From NCBI GenBank assembly GCA_030065855.1, contig JASJCT010000006.1, forward strand, positions 1 to 64,000: a stretch of 64,000 nt of DNA, given 5' to 3'. The notes under the pieces were generated by a model that was not told where the DNA came from, searched no databases, and was given only the letters and a program-made list of their open reading frames with translations. This document shows, piece by piece, positions 43,991 through 52,693 of this stretch. Source of the stretch: Myxococcota bacterium. GTDB taxonomy: Bacteria; Myxococcota_A; Polyangia; JAAYKL01. Both the position numbers and the translations under genes were made by a program. Positions within the stretch are counted from its first letter, which is position 1. Each line of letters begins with the position of its first letter.

Positions 43991-46687
43991 ATGAGATTTC
44001 CAATGACGTGGCTATGTCTTGCTCTTTGTTGTCTTTTCTATGAGGGGTGCGACGACAACACTAGCGGTACAGAAGATACACCTTCAGATACTGACATCGA
44101 CACGACCTCGGATGTAGAAACCGACATAGGAGCAGATACAAATACCGAGACCAGCAGTGACGCGGATACTGAGACCACTATTGATACCGAATTTGATACA
44201 GCTACGGGGACAGAGACAGATGCAATAGATACAGATTCCGATTCTCAAACAGACATAGACAGCGATACCGATACTGGTACGGGAATGGATACAGACTCTG
44301 AAATAAATACAGACACTGAGACAGAGACCGACACAGAAACAGATATCGATCCCCTCGGGGTTCCCCAAAATGTGATGGCAGTGGCTAAAGACAGTGGGGT
44401 TGATGTCAGTTGGAGTCTGGTATCTGGAGCGGCTGGTTACAACTTGTACTACGCAGAGGAAACCGGTGTTGCCCCAGACAGCTATCAAAATCTGATCGGC
44501 GGCACAAAGATCTCCGATGTAACGAGTCCCTGGCCAGTTACCCCGTTGAGCAATGGGGTGAGATACTACTTTGTCGTTACAGCGCACGATGCTGACGAAG
44601 AGAGCAACCCATCCCAAGAGGTCTCGGCCATGCCAGTCCTCTTATTGCCCGATCCCGAGCCCCTGTACCCCACCTTTGGCGCTGACTGGAATGACTACGT
44701 CAAAAGCGGCGAAGATGCGGCATGCGAGGGCACAGAGGCTGGCATAGAGGCTTGTCTTCACGCGGGTGAGCAGCGCACGGTGCCTATGCCACTGGTGACC
44801 TGCGATGGCGTGACAGCCGAAGACGCCTTGGGGGCGTTTCACTGGACATGCGATAATAGCACTGATCCGGTCCGCATTGTTTCTATCGGTCTAAAGCAGG
44901 ATCAGGATAAATCGCTTTCGAACCTGATAGATTTTGACTCGGCGCGCTTTAGACCAAACCGCCTCAACGTATACCTAAACGGTGAGCCGTATGGCGCCAC
45001 CCCGGAGAGCGACACCTGGTGGCACAATCCCATTGTCATCAACAACAATGGCGGCACCTTGAACGAACAGGGAACAATCTATCTCGTTACGGCCGATGCG
45101 CCATTTGATTACGCCGTCGGTTCCAACGAGGTCGGGCTCGTTATACAGCCCGGAGTCACATTGGCAGGTGCATCAGACCCGGAAGCAACAGCGGTTGTGA
45201 GCGACAATGGCTATCGCTTTTTTTGGATGGAAGGGACGATTGACCCGACAGGGTCTGAACGCAGCGTTCACCTCAGTTCGGTTTCTTTTTCAGTGCTCCG
45301 AAATCTCGTCGTCAAAAAAACGAACAATGGAGACAATGCAGAGGCCATTACCTTGTCAGCCTGCAAAAACCTAAAGATAGCCGACGTGGTTATATCTGAA
45401 TCACCCCAAACCAGCCTCAGGCTGAGTAGTGTCAGCGACTCCAGGTTTGAAGGAATAGAAGCCGTGAATGGCGGTCAACACGGTATCTACGCTACTGGCG
45501 GTGCGCGCAATTTCTGGCAGCATATCCGGACGGCAAGTAATGGTGGAACGGGATTTTACATGTCGGGTAGCAGTGGTGACACTATCATCGACTTGGTATC
45601 AACGGGAAACGGCACCGGCAGCAACCATCACGGGGTGAACCTTACAAACTGCAGTCAAAATCTCATCATCAATACAACGGTTGCAAACAACCACGGCGCA
45701 GGTTTTTTTATGGTGCAAGCCGCTGAAAACAACACGGTCTGGAATCTATCAAGTGCAAATAACGGGGACTATGGGGTCGTGGTCTCAGGCACCAGCGGCG
45801 GTCCGGTGTACGCGCGCAACAACTTTCTCGCCAATATCGCGGCTATCAACAATGGTAGCGGCAATGAAACCAGCGGGTTTTTTGGCGGTTATATGAGCGA
45901 TAACAAACTCTACAACCTGGCTGTCGCACATAATCAAGGATTTGGTATCTACCTCAAGGAGTGCGAACAAAACATCTTTAGCGGGCAATTGAAACTTGGA
46001 AACAATACAAATCTCAATTGCAACATTGACCCCAATAACGATATTACCGGTATTGACCATATTACCTGTGAAAACAACGGGGATTCCAATGCGCAGTTAA
46101 CCATCGACACCAGTGCTGGGGATAGCTTTGTCGGAAAGGTTATCACAGATGATTCAGTCAACCCAGACGATACCGACGGGCTCGGCACCTATGATGAAAT
46201 TGTGGATTGGACAGGGTTTCAAACCCCGTATCGTGCATGGGGCAGGGAGCACGCCGATGCCTTCCCGGCTGCTGGCCACCGGTTGCCTTGTACGAGCGCC
46301 GATACCTGTCGTATCTGGGACTGGGGCCTAACGAACGAAGATGCGGTCCTGCGACGTACAGTGGTGGGATTTGAAGATGGCAACAGCACCGTTGTGCATC
46401 GATGGCTGGCCGCGGATCAGAGCGCATGCACGGATATTCCCGGTGCCTCCTGGGACGAGGTGGGTAGCGCATGCGAAACAGTGTTTTTAATGGGCACCAT
46501 GGAACTGATGGATGACAGCGCTGGAAATGAAAATGCTGTATGCGAGTCGGGGGAGGCATGTGTGGCAACGCCCAATATCGGAAGCTATCAAGGCCATGGT
46601 GACCTGGTTTTTACCCAAAGCATCCCCAGCGGCACGACCGAGCTCACCGACATCGATATCTACACCTACGAAACCAACGGTTATTAG
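43991..46687 (+). CDS. surface lipoprotein: Asp/Thr linker, fibronectin-III and beta-helix
   Basis: An 898-residue exported protein. The signal ends in LFYEGCDDN with Cys20 likely lipidated. An Asp/Thr/Glu repeat linker of about 95 residues follows. A fibronectin type III domain is at ~118-212 (VPQNVMAVAKDSGVDVSWSL, GAAGYNLYYAEE, YYFVVTAHDADEESNPS). A right-handed parallel beta-helix with NosD-like turns (NGGQHGIYATGG, NHHGVNLTNCSQNLIINTT, NTVWNLSSANNGDYGVVVSG) covers ~400-700. A C-terminal domain with several Cys follows. It is likely a cell-surface adhesin or polysaccharide-binding or lyase-like protein; no catalytic residues were identified. AGGAGA is six bases before the ATG. It stands alone. 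Confidence 0.82.
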   Translation: MRFPMTWLCLALCCLFYEGCDDNTSGTEDTPSDTDIDTTSDVETDIGADTNTETSSDADTETTIDTEFDTATGTETDAIDTDSDSQTDIDSDTDTGTGMDTDSEINTDTETETDTETDIDPLGVPQNVMAVAKDSGVDVSWSLVSGAAGYNLYYAEETGVAPDSYQNLIGGTKISDVTSPWPVTPLSNGVRYYFVVTAHDADEESNPSQEVSAMPVLLLPDPEPLYPTFGADWNDYVKSGEDAACEGTEAGIEACLHAGEQRTVPMPLVTCDGVTAEDALGAFHWTCDNSTDPVRIVSIGLKQDQDKSLSNLIDFDSARFRPNRLNVYLNGEPYGATPESDTWWHNPIVINNNGGTLNEQGTIYLVTADAPFDYAVGSNEVGLVIQPGVTLAGASDPEATAVVSDNGYRFFWMEGTIDPTGSERSVHLSSVSFSVLRNLVVKKTNNGDNAEAITLSACKNLKIADVVISESPQTSLRLSSVSDSRFEGIEAVNGGQHGIYATGGARNFWQHIRTASNGGTGFYMSGSSGDTIIDLVSTGNGTGSNHHGVNLTNCSQNLIINTTVANNHGAGFFMVQAAENNTVWNLSSANNGDYGVVVSGTSGGPVYARNNFLANIAAINNGSGNETSGFFGGYMSDNKLYNLAVAHNQGFGIYLKECEQNIFSGQLKLGNNTNLNCNIDPNNDITGIDHITCENNGDSNAQLTIDTSAGDSFVGKVITDDSVNPDDTDGLGTYDEIVDWTGFQTPYRAWGREHADAFPAAGHRLPCTSADTCRIWDWGLTNEDAVLRRTVVGFEDGNSTVVHRWLAADQSACTDIPGASWDEVGSACETVFLMGTMELMDDSAGNENAVCESGEACVATPNIGSYQGHGDLVFTQSIPSGTTELTDIDIYTYETNGY
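44077..44350 (+). repeat. tandem repeat coding an Asp/Thr/Glu linker
   Basis: Degenerate 6-bp units of GATACN / GAGACN type encode (D/E)T-rich repeats in the beta-helix lipoprotein, between the lipidated Cys and the fibronectin domain. The same linker style occurs in the papain-like protease and the giant MopE-type gene. Confidence 0.75.
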
Positions 46688-46718
46688 GGACGGTTCGTCT
46701 CAAACCGACGCTTATGAA

Positions 46719-46822
46719 TGACGTGTCCGCCTACGCCAAGCCTCCGGCGGGATCTTGGATGCTCGAAATCCAACTCGAAACTGGATAACCACGCCGGAGG
46801 CTTGGCGTAGGCGGACACGTCA
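46719..46822. repeat. 31-bp perfect inverted repeat (possible miniature mobile element)
   Basis: Arms 46719-46749 and 46792-46822 are perfect reverse complements over 31 bp. They contain CGTGTCCGCCTACGCCAAGC and enclose a 42-base spacer. It lies between the end of the beta-helix gene and the convergent gene at 46883, with no T run. It could be a MITE-like or REP-like element, or a bidirectional transcription barrier. Confidence 0.85.
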
Positions 46823-46882
46823 AAACTCAACTTATTTATTAGAATCTAGTCTTTGCAGATGTCTAGGAGAATCCCAGAGACG

Positions 46883-47500
46883 TCACTTGGCGGTCAGGAC
46901 AAAGTGTTTATCCACGGTACCGACCATGGCGGCGTTCACTTTAACACTCGCCTTGACCGCACTTATTTTAACCTTCTTATTCTCTTCGGTCCCCACACCG
47001 ATGATAATGCGGGCTTCATCCCCACTTGAGTTGGATTTTCTGCCGGCGGACAGATCTTTTTTAGCCCGGATGTGAATTTCGTTATCGCCTTTGTGCAGCC
47101 AGGCTGAAATTTCCATAATGACCTGGGGGTCTTTGGCCACGATGGTCTTGTACTCGACGCCGTTGACAGCCACCGTAAAGCTGTACTGGCTGTTTTCCGA
47201 CGGTTGGGTGACCAGGTAATACTTTTCGGTCAGTGTGGGGTTGGCTCCCCCTCGGCTGTTTGGTTTTGAGGCTTCCCGTGTTGAGGCGGCCGCACCAGCG
47301 CTGGGGTCAATGTGTTCTACTTTGTAGCCCGGTGCAGAAATTCGCACATTGCCGTCCTTATCGATAGTGACGGTTGCGTTGCTGATGGTCTGGTTTCTCA
47401 CCGCACTGATATCCGCGCCGTTGAGATACACTGACCTGGCAACAGCAGCGGTTGGCAGGGTCAATCCAAAAGCCATAATGATAAGGGCGATATACTTCAT
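46883..47500 (-). CDS. periplasmic protein of unknown function
   Basis: A 205-residue exported protein. The signal peptide KYIALIIMAFGLTLPTAAVA is followed by a beta-rich start with VYLNGADISAVRNQTISNAT and VTIDKDGNVRISAPGY. A low-complexity Ser/Ala/Arg stretch comes next, then a second beta domain (SQYSFTVAVNGVEYKTIVAK, GDNEIHIRAKKDLSAG). No family is recognised. AAGGAGA lies six bases before the ATG at 47500; a longer frame to 47572 is not supported. It is downstream of the Crp-type regulator on the same strand, about 105 bases away. Confidence 0.72.
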   Translation of the reverse strand: MKYIALIIMAFGLTLPTAAVARSVYLNGADISAVRNQTISNATVTIDKDGNVRISAPGYKVEHIDPSAGAAASTREASKPNSRGGANPTLTEKYYLVTQPSENSQYSFTVAVNGVEYKTIVAKDPQVIMEISAWLHKGDNEIHIRAKKDLSAGRKSNSSGDEARIIIGVGTEENKKVKISAVKASVKVNAAMVGTVDKHFVLTAK

Positions 47501-47605
47501 TGCTGGTCTCCTTTTTTTAAACGACGCATCCAACATTTGGACGCTTGGACAAGGGGAAAATTCTGTCCACATCGGTAAACGCCATCCCGCTGTTTTCCCT
47601 CGACA

Positions 47606-48262
47606 TCAGCGCTTACCGAGTTCCTCCTTCATGCCCATCAAGTGATACTTTTTTCGCAGTGCTTCCAGGTCAAAAATTTCAATCTTTTCGTCGACGATGC
47701 GCAAAAAGTGGTTCTCTCGAAGTTGCAAAATACCGTGTTTTACAGAATCCACATCGAGCCCGATGCGTGAAGCGAGCTCTATCGGGGAGATGTTCAGCAG
47801 AATGCGATCTTTTTCTGGTGGTGTACTTTGGGCCAACTTTATCAGTGTATTCACGATTTTGCTCAAGCTATCGCGCAGCATCATATTTTCGATGCGCTCC
47901 TCAGCCGACTGCAGCCGCCGAATCAGCTGGCCGAGAAGCTTGACCGCCACATCTGGCTGATCCCGCAGCAGCTCTTCAAACCGCTTGGCCTCAAATGCCA
48001 GCACTTTGCAGTCTCCCAAAGAGACAGCGGAGCAGGGATGCCGACTGCCTCGGATAAGGGCGGTCTCTCCACAGATATCGCCCGCTTTTAAAACGACGAT
48101 ATCCCTCTCGACGAGACGGACGCGCTTTATCAAGCGGACCCGTCCAGCGACAACCATATATACTTCGGTGGCCTCTTCGTCCTCGACGAAAATCATTTCG
48201 CCCCCGGCATAGGACCTGCCGAAACGCTCGAACAGTCGCTCGTTGTTTTTGTCGGTTTCCAT
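47606..48262 (-). CDS. Crp/Fnr-family cyclic-nucleotide-type transcription regulator
   Basis: A 218-residue regulator. The cyclic-nucleotide-binding jelly roll covers ~15-125 (FVEDEEATEVYMVVAGRVRL, VLKAGDICGETALIRGSRH, PCSAVSLGDCKVLAF); the GETAL and RGSRH segments match the phosphate-binding cassette only loosely. A dimerisation helix and a winged helix follow (SPIELASRIGLDVDSVKHGI, LQLRENHFLRIVDE). No Cys cluster like that of Fnr is seen. The longest frame extends 26 codons further, but those codons are read from dispersed-repeat part B (48264-48320), so the ATG at 48262 is the likely start. Confidence 0.9.
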   Translation of the reverse strand: METDKNNERLFERFGRSYAGGEMIFVEDEEATEVYMVVAGRVRLIKRVRLVERDIVVLKAGDICGETALIRGSRHPCSAVSLGDCKVLAFEAKRFEELLRDQPDVAVKLLGQLIRRLQSAEERIENMMLRDSLSKIVNTLIKLAQSTPPEKDRILLNISPIELASRIGLDVDSVKHGILQLRENHFLRIVDEKIEIFDLEALRKKYHLMGMKEELGKR

Positions 48263-48263
48263 G

Positions 48264-48320
48264 CTACTGCCCTGTCCCGTCTTCAAAGCCGAGTAAAAGG
48301 CCTCCCCCTTTGGCAAAGGG
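48264..48320 (-). repeat. dispersed intergenic repeat, part B (copy 2)
   Basis: Reverse-strand copy of 100-156. It sits immediately before the start codon of the Crp-type gene, so its sequence also forms that gene's ribosome-binding region (CAGGGCAGTAGC then ATG). Its CCCCCTTTG-G-CAAAGGGGG core at 48304-48322 is a near-perfect hairpin. Confidence 0.8.
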
Positions 48321-48362
48321 GGCTGGGGGGATTTCGTCATTTCCCCTAGCGGTTTGATGTGA

Positions 48363-48395
48363 CAAAATCCCCCTACCCCCCTTTTTCAAGGGGGA
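48363..48395 (+). repeat. dispersed intergenic repeat, part A (copy 2)
   Basis: Matches 4-36 with one mismatch over 33 bp. It lies in the gap between the Crp-type gene and the end of the coiled-coil gene, in opposite orientation to the neighbouring part B copy. Confidence 0.8.
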
Positions 48396-48484
48396 ATTTG
48401 CTACTTTCACCCGACAAAACTCGTTTGACATAACACTACCTCAACGGTTTCCGCCCGCAGGACGGCTGTGTACATCTCGATGCG

Positions 48485-51400
48485 CTATGCGCTGTTGTTC
48501 TCTTTTTCAGCAAGCGTCTTTTGCAGCGCGGTGTTTTCGCTTTCCAGCTGAGATATTCGGGAGTCCCTGAACTTCAGCTCCATTTCCCACGCGGCGATGT
48601 CGCTCTCATGCTCGCCGATCTGACCCTTCAAATCCCTGAGCTCTCGCTCGAGGCGCGTGGCCCGTGTTTCCCGCTCCTCCAACTGGGCGGTCACCGATGT
48701 GAGCAGCGCGGCTTGATCTTCATACCGCTTGTCCTCGACCACGCGTTCCTTTTGGATCGCTTCGATCTCCTCCTTGAGTGCTGCTATTTCTCGAAGTGCA
48801 TCTTCACCCGGGACTTTGTTTTCACTTTTTTGCGTGGCGCTCGCCAGCGCCTCTTGAGTCGATGCCAACGCCTGCTGGGCTGTGGCTAGGGTCGCCTTGG
48901 TATCAGACAGCTCAGCCGTAACTGAATTGAGCGTGGAGATTTTTACCTTTGCTTCATTCATCGCGTTGCGTGTCACTGACAATTCTTCTTTGAGCTGATG
49001 AAGCTGGCTTTCCAAATGCTGGCGGGAACGGATGGATTCCTCGTGCTCACGCTCGGCCAAGGAAGCACGCTCCTTTGCTTCTGAGAGCGCGACTTCACAG
49101 GACTGCGCGTTCTTGCGCATCTCGCTGATGCTGTCTTCCATCGAATGGACGCGTTCTTTTTCGCTGGTGAGTTCAGCCCCAACCACTTTGATCTGTTCTC
49201 TGGCCGCAGCGAGCAATTCGCTTACCTCGGCAGCGTGCTTTTCCATCTCGACCAGGGAGGCCCCTGAAGTCGCCATCTCTTCTTTGCGCGCTTCCAACTC
49301 CGCGACCTTCTCGGAGAGATCCATACTGCGCTGCTGCTCTTTCAGCCAAGCCTCTCGAACGTGCTGCATTTTGTTGGACAGGAGGGCGACTTCATTGCGA
49401 AGGGCCACGAGGGCGCGTTCGTTGGCATCCTGCTGGGCCATTTGCTCGGCAAGGGCCTCTTCCTTAGCGACCAACCGTTGGCGCAGGTCATTTGCTTCAC
49501 CCGTAACCCGGGCCGCGTCGGCACCGGCAAGGCGCGTTCTATTGGACTCGTCTGCCAGTTCTGCGCGAAGCACCTGCATGGCCGCTGCCATACCGTCGTT
49601 ACGACTTACCTGTTCCTCGAGGCTCTTCTCGCTCTGGTGCAACTGCGCCTCGAGGTCAGAGACGCGCTCTGCCAAGTTGTTTGCTTCTTTTAGCTCCTCG
49701 GCCAGCTCACGTCGCACCTGTTTTTGGATATCCGCTTCAGTGACTTTGAGAGAGGCGAGCTCGGCACAGGTTCCCATGAGCTCTGTTTGGGTGGCTTCGA
49801 GCTTTGCTTCAGCGTTATTTGATCGCCTGATGGCCTCGTCTGTCGCTTCTTCTGTCTCAGAGATCCGCTTTGTGCTATCTGCCATCCGCAGTTCGAGTTC
49901 GCTGAGTTCATTTTCCAAGCGGGTGCGCTCGGTCGCTGCGGCAGTGACCTCGTTCTCCAGGGCCTCGATACGGTCTCTTGCCTTGGTCAAATCATCTGAC
50001 AGCTCTTGGGCCCGGGCGGTTTGGCGCTCGGCCTCATCTTCGACCCTGCGGGCAGTGCGCTCCTCTGCTGCGAGTTGCTGCTCCAATGCTGCGACCTGTT
50101 GCTCTGCCGCTTCATTGTCAGATGCGAGGGCAGCGCACTTTTCCTTGAGCGTATCCTCGACTGCGGTAAGTGCTTCGATCCGAGCGTTGCAGGTTGAAAT
50201 TTCTTCTTGAAGCGCTTCCCGATGGCGCCGTTCCTCGTCCAATTGCCCAGACAGCACGCCTGAGGCGTCCCTTGCGACCGTCAGCTCCTCCACGTGGTCC
50301 CGCACGCGGCTGAGCTCTGCTTCGAGGGACGTCACCTGCGCCGTGGCCCGGATAAGGGCGGCATCGGTTTTTTTCCGGGCATTGCGTTCCTGATCGAGAT
50401 CTTGCGCTGCAGCAGTCACCTGCGCTTGCGCATCGGCGAGGTCTTTTTCGAGTGCCTGCGCCCGCTCCCGTTCGAGACCCAGCTGACCGTTCACCACGTC
50501 TAACTCTTCTCCCAGACGCTTGGCCCGCTCTTGTTCACCAGTCAACCGGGTCGCGGCATCTTGTTGTCGCTGGATCGCGTCCTCGTATCTCGCTCTCAGC
50601 TCGGCGGTTTGCCACCGCTCTGCCTTGAGTTCCCCTTCGAGCTTGGCGATTTGAAGATCTCGCTGGTGTATTTCAGCGTCGCGCGCTGCCTCCTGGTTGC
50701 GGTTGTCCTCGATTTGTTTGACGAGCGCATCTCTATCTTCTCGCGCCTGATCCAAATCCGCTGCCAGCCGACCAGCGTCCTGGCGGTTGGTTTCCAGCAT
50801 CTTCTCGGCCGCTTCCAGCGCTAGATTCGCCTCCAGCCGGGCGCGCTGGTGACCGAGCTGGGATCCCAAAAGCCCTGCTTTTTCGCCCTCGAGCTGATCG
50901 ATTTTCGCAACGAGCTCAGCATCGGCAATGTCGCACCTTTCCAGGTCCACCACCAGATCCCTTACAATTGCCTCCAGGCGGACCACTTCCTCCTGTGTGC
51001 GGCCGAGATCAGCTGCTGCAGTGGAAAGGCGCGCCTCCAGGTCAGCGGTTTCTTTTTCAAACCCGGCACGTTCCTCGTTTACAGCATCCAGTTGACCGCG
51101 GATCTCTTTGAGCTCGGACTGCATCTCGGATGCTCGCGACCCAGCCGCGGCCTCTTTTTGCGCCAGCACCCGCGCCTCGTCTTGCAGTGTTTTCTCCCGT
51201 TCCCGAACCTGCTTGAGCTCTGTAGCGTGCGCGTCGTGCTGTTCCCGGAGCCGATCTAGCTCGCTCGCATCTTCCCGCATTCGCTCCACCAGCTCGTCCC
51301 GGGCCGCCTCGGCCGATCGGGCCCGCTCTTCGGCCTGCTTTAGCTTGACCGCTGATTCTCTCGCCTTTGATTGCAGGTCCATATCGGCACTTCTGCGGGC

Positions 51401-52438
51401 AAACTCCTCTTCCAGCTGCTTTTTCTGGGCCGCCTTTCTCTCGTTATCGAGCTCCTTTGCCAGCAGAACACCTCTCTCCCGAGCCGCTTCAGACTGCAGG
51501 CACTCCTCTTCCAGCTGCTTTTCCAAAGATTCTATCCGGACGCCCCGGTTACCGAGTTCGAGTTTTGCCTCCTTGAGCTCGGCATCGAGGGACGTGACCG
51601 CTTCTTTTACCTCGCGCAAGGCAGATACCTCAGCGCGTTCGGACGAAAGGGCATCGTCTAGGGCGCGGCGTTCAGTCTCCATTTGATCGCAGGTGGCGCG
51701 CAAGCTTTCAACTTCGGTCTTGGCCGCTGCCAAGGCTGCCTCGTCCGCCTCGCTCATCGTCGCATCAGCCAGCGGAACTTGAATGATCGCATACGGATCT
51801 AACGCCGCCGGGTGTTCTCCACAGACCGCGAGGAACCACTCTATCTCCTCGGCCTCATCTCCGACGAGGCCGCTGTCCAAGCTTATGGCCAGGTCTGGTG
51901 CTTCAAATGACAGGTCTGCAACGGCATAGCCGACAAAAGGGGATTGGCCTATCATTTGCACACTTGGGAATACCGCTGCGAGCGCATCGTATACTTCGTA
52001 GTAATCCGGAGGCCGTACCTGGGGCCCGGGGCCCAAGCGCCGATCACAGACCGAATTTGGCACAGCAACCACCGCGTGCCCACGGGGACCGATCACGCGC
52101 CGCACCTCGTTGAGTGCACTCGCAAGGGAAGCTATCTCGGTCAAGTCGGCGATGATCACGAGGTCGTAAGAGCCATCTCTAAACCTCAAATCTTCGTAAG
52201 ACATTACCTGCAGCTCTTGGCTGGGTGCGCTTTCGCGGTCAGGCCACGGTGTGGCGGGTTGTTTTTCGGCCACAGCCGTTACAAAGCGGGCGCGGCAGTC
52301 AACGATGAACTTAACAAGTTCGAAATTGTCTCCCAAAATGAGCACACGGCGATGGGCCAATAGCCCCTGCACGTAGGAGAGGCGGGCCTTGGCGTGCACA
52401 GCATATGAATTATCTTGGTGTAAATGATTTGCTGGCAT
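48485..52438 (-). CDS. giant coiled-coil protein with degenerate methyltransferase-like head
   Basis: A 1317-residue protein without a signal peptide or membrane segment, so cytoplasmic. Residues ~15-215 have the strand/helix order of class I SAM-dependent methyltransferases (RVLILGDNFELVKFIVDC, DGSYDLVIIADLTEIASLAS, VRRVIGPRGHAVVAVPNS). The glycine-rich SAM loop is replaced by GDNFELV, so catalysis is doubtful. From ~235 to the end the chain is almost unbroken heptad coiled coil rich in Glu, Ala, Arg and Leu. A folded head on a rod of over 1000 residues recalls AglZ/FrzS-type polarity proteins of Myxococcus, which have a receiver-like head instead. A cytoskeletal or polar scaffold role is inferred. 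AGGA lies a few bases before the ATG. Confidence 0.85.
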   Translation of the reverse strand: MPANHLHQDNSYAVHAKARLSYVQGLLAHRRVLILGDNFELVKFIVDCRARFVTAVAEKQPATPWPDRESAPSQELQVMSYEDLRFRDGSYDLVIIADLTEIASLASALNEVRRVIGPRGHAVVAVPNSVCDRRLGPGPQVRPPDYYEVYDALAAVFPSVQMIGQSPFVGYAVADLSFEAPDLAISLDSGLVGDEAEEIEWFLAVCGEHPAALDPYAIIQVPLADATMSEADEAALAAAKTEVESLRATCDQMETERRALDDALSSERAEVSALREVKEAVTSLDAELKEAKLELGNRGVRIESLEKQLEEECLQSEAARERGVLLAKELDNERKAAQKKQLEEEFARRSADMDLQSKARESAVKLKQAEERARSAEAARDELVERMREDASELDRLREQHDAHATELKQVREREKTLQDEARVLAQKEAAAGSRASEMQSELKEIRGQLDAVNEERAGFEKETADLEARLSTAAADLGRTQEEVVRLEAIVRDLVVDLERCDIADAELVAKIDQLEGEKAGLLGSQLGHQRARLEANLALEAAEKMLETNRQDAGRLAADLDQAREDRDALVKQIEDNRNQEAARDAEIHQRDLQIAKLEGELKAERWQTAELRARYEDAIQRQQDAATRLTGEQERAKRLGEELDVVNGQLGLERERAQALEKDLADAQAQVTAAAQDLDQERNARKKTDAALIRATAQVTSLEAELSRVRDHVEELTVARDASGVLSGQLDEERRHREALQEEISTCNARIEALTAVEDTLKEKCAALASDNEAAEQQVAALEQQLAAEERTARRVEDEAERQTARAQELSDDLTKARDRIEALENEVTAAATERTRLENELSELELRMADSTKRISETEEATDEAIRRSNNAEAKLEATQTELMGTCAELASLKVTEADIQKQVRRELAEELKEANNLAERVSDLEAQLHQSEKSLEEQVSRNDGMAAAMQVLRAELADESNRTRLAGADAARVTGEANDLRQRLVAKEEALAEQMAQQDANERALVALRNEVALLSNKMQHVREAWLKEQQRSMDLSEKVAELEARKEEMATSGASLVEMEKHAAEVSELLAAAREQIKVVGAELTSEKERVHSMEDSISEMRKNAQSCEVALSEAKERASLAEREHEESIRSRQHLESQLHQLKEELSVTRNAMNEAKVKISTLNSVTAELSDTKATLATAQQALASTQEALASATQKSENKVPGEDALREIAALKEEIEAIQKERVVEDKRYEDQAALLTSVTAQLEERETRATRLERELRDLKGQIGEHESDIAAWEMELKFRDSRISQLESENTALQKTLAEKENNSA

Positions 52439-52693
52439 GATGTCCTATTCAGTAGCGATGTAACAACGACAACAGCGGGGCGATGCCGCATTGCCCTCTT
52501 TATAAACAAACTGGAAAAGTTATTATACGCAACTTTTATAGAGAAGCAGATACCCAAACATCTCTTTAAGGGCAAGAAATGGATTTGATGAGGGATGTCA
52601 AATAGCTGCGACATCGCTCCCACCTTGTCCCAAGAGGAAAAAGCGCGTAAACAAAGAACGAAATGGGAACTGTTTTGGCGTAGAGGTGCAACG

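Noticed and set aside
43991-46687. Pectate or alginate lyase assignment for the beta-helix protein
   Set aside because: The beta-helix repeats are clear, but no lyase catalytic signature could be identified.
48263-48340. N-terminal 26-codon extension of the Crp-type gene
   Set aside because: It is translated from the dispersed repeat also found at 100-156, and the regulator fold begins after the internal ATG at 48262.
49032-50210. Long plus-strand frame opposite the coiled-coil gene
   Set aside because: Ser/Arg/Ala-rich shadow produced by the complementary strand of Glu/Ala/Leu heptads; no start signal.
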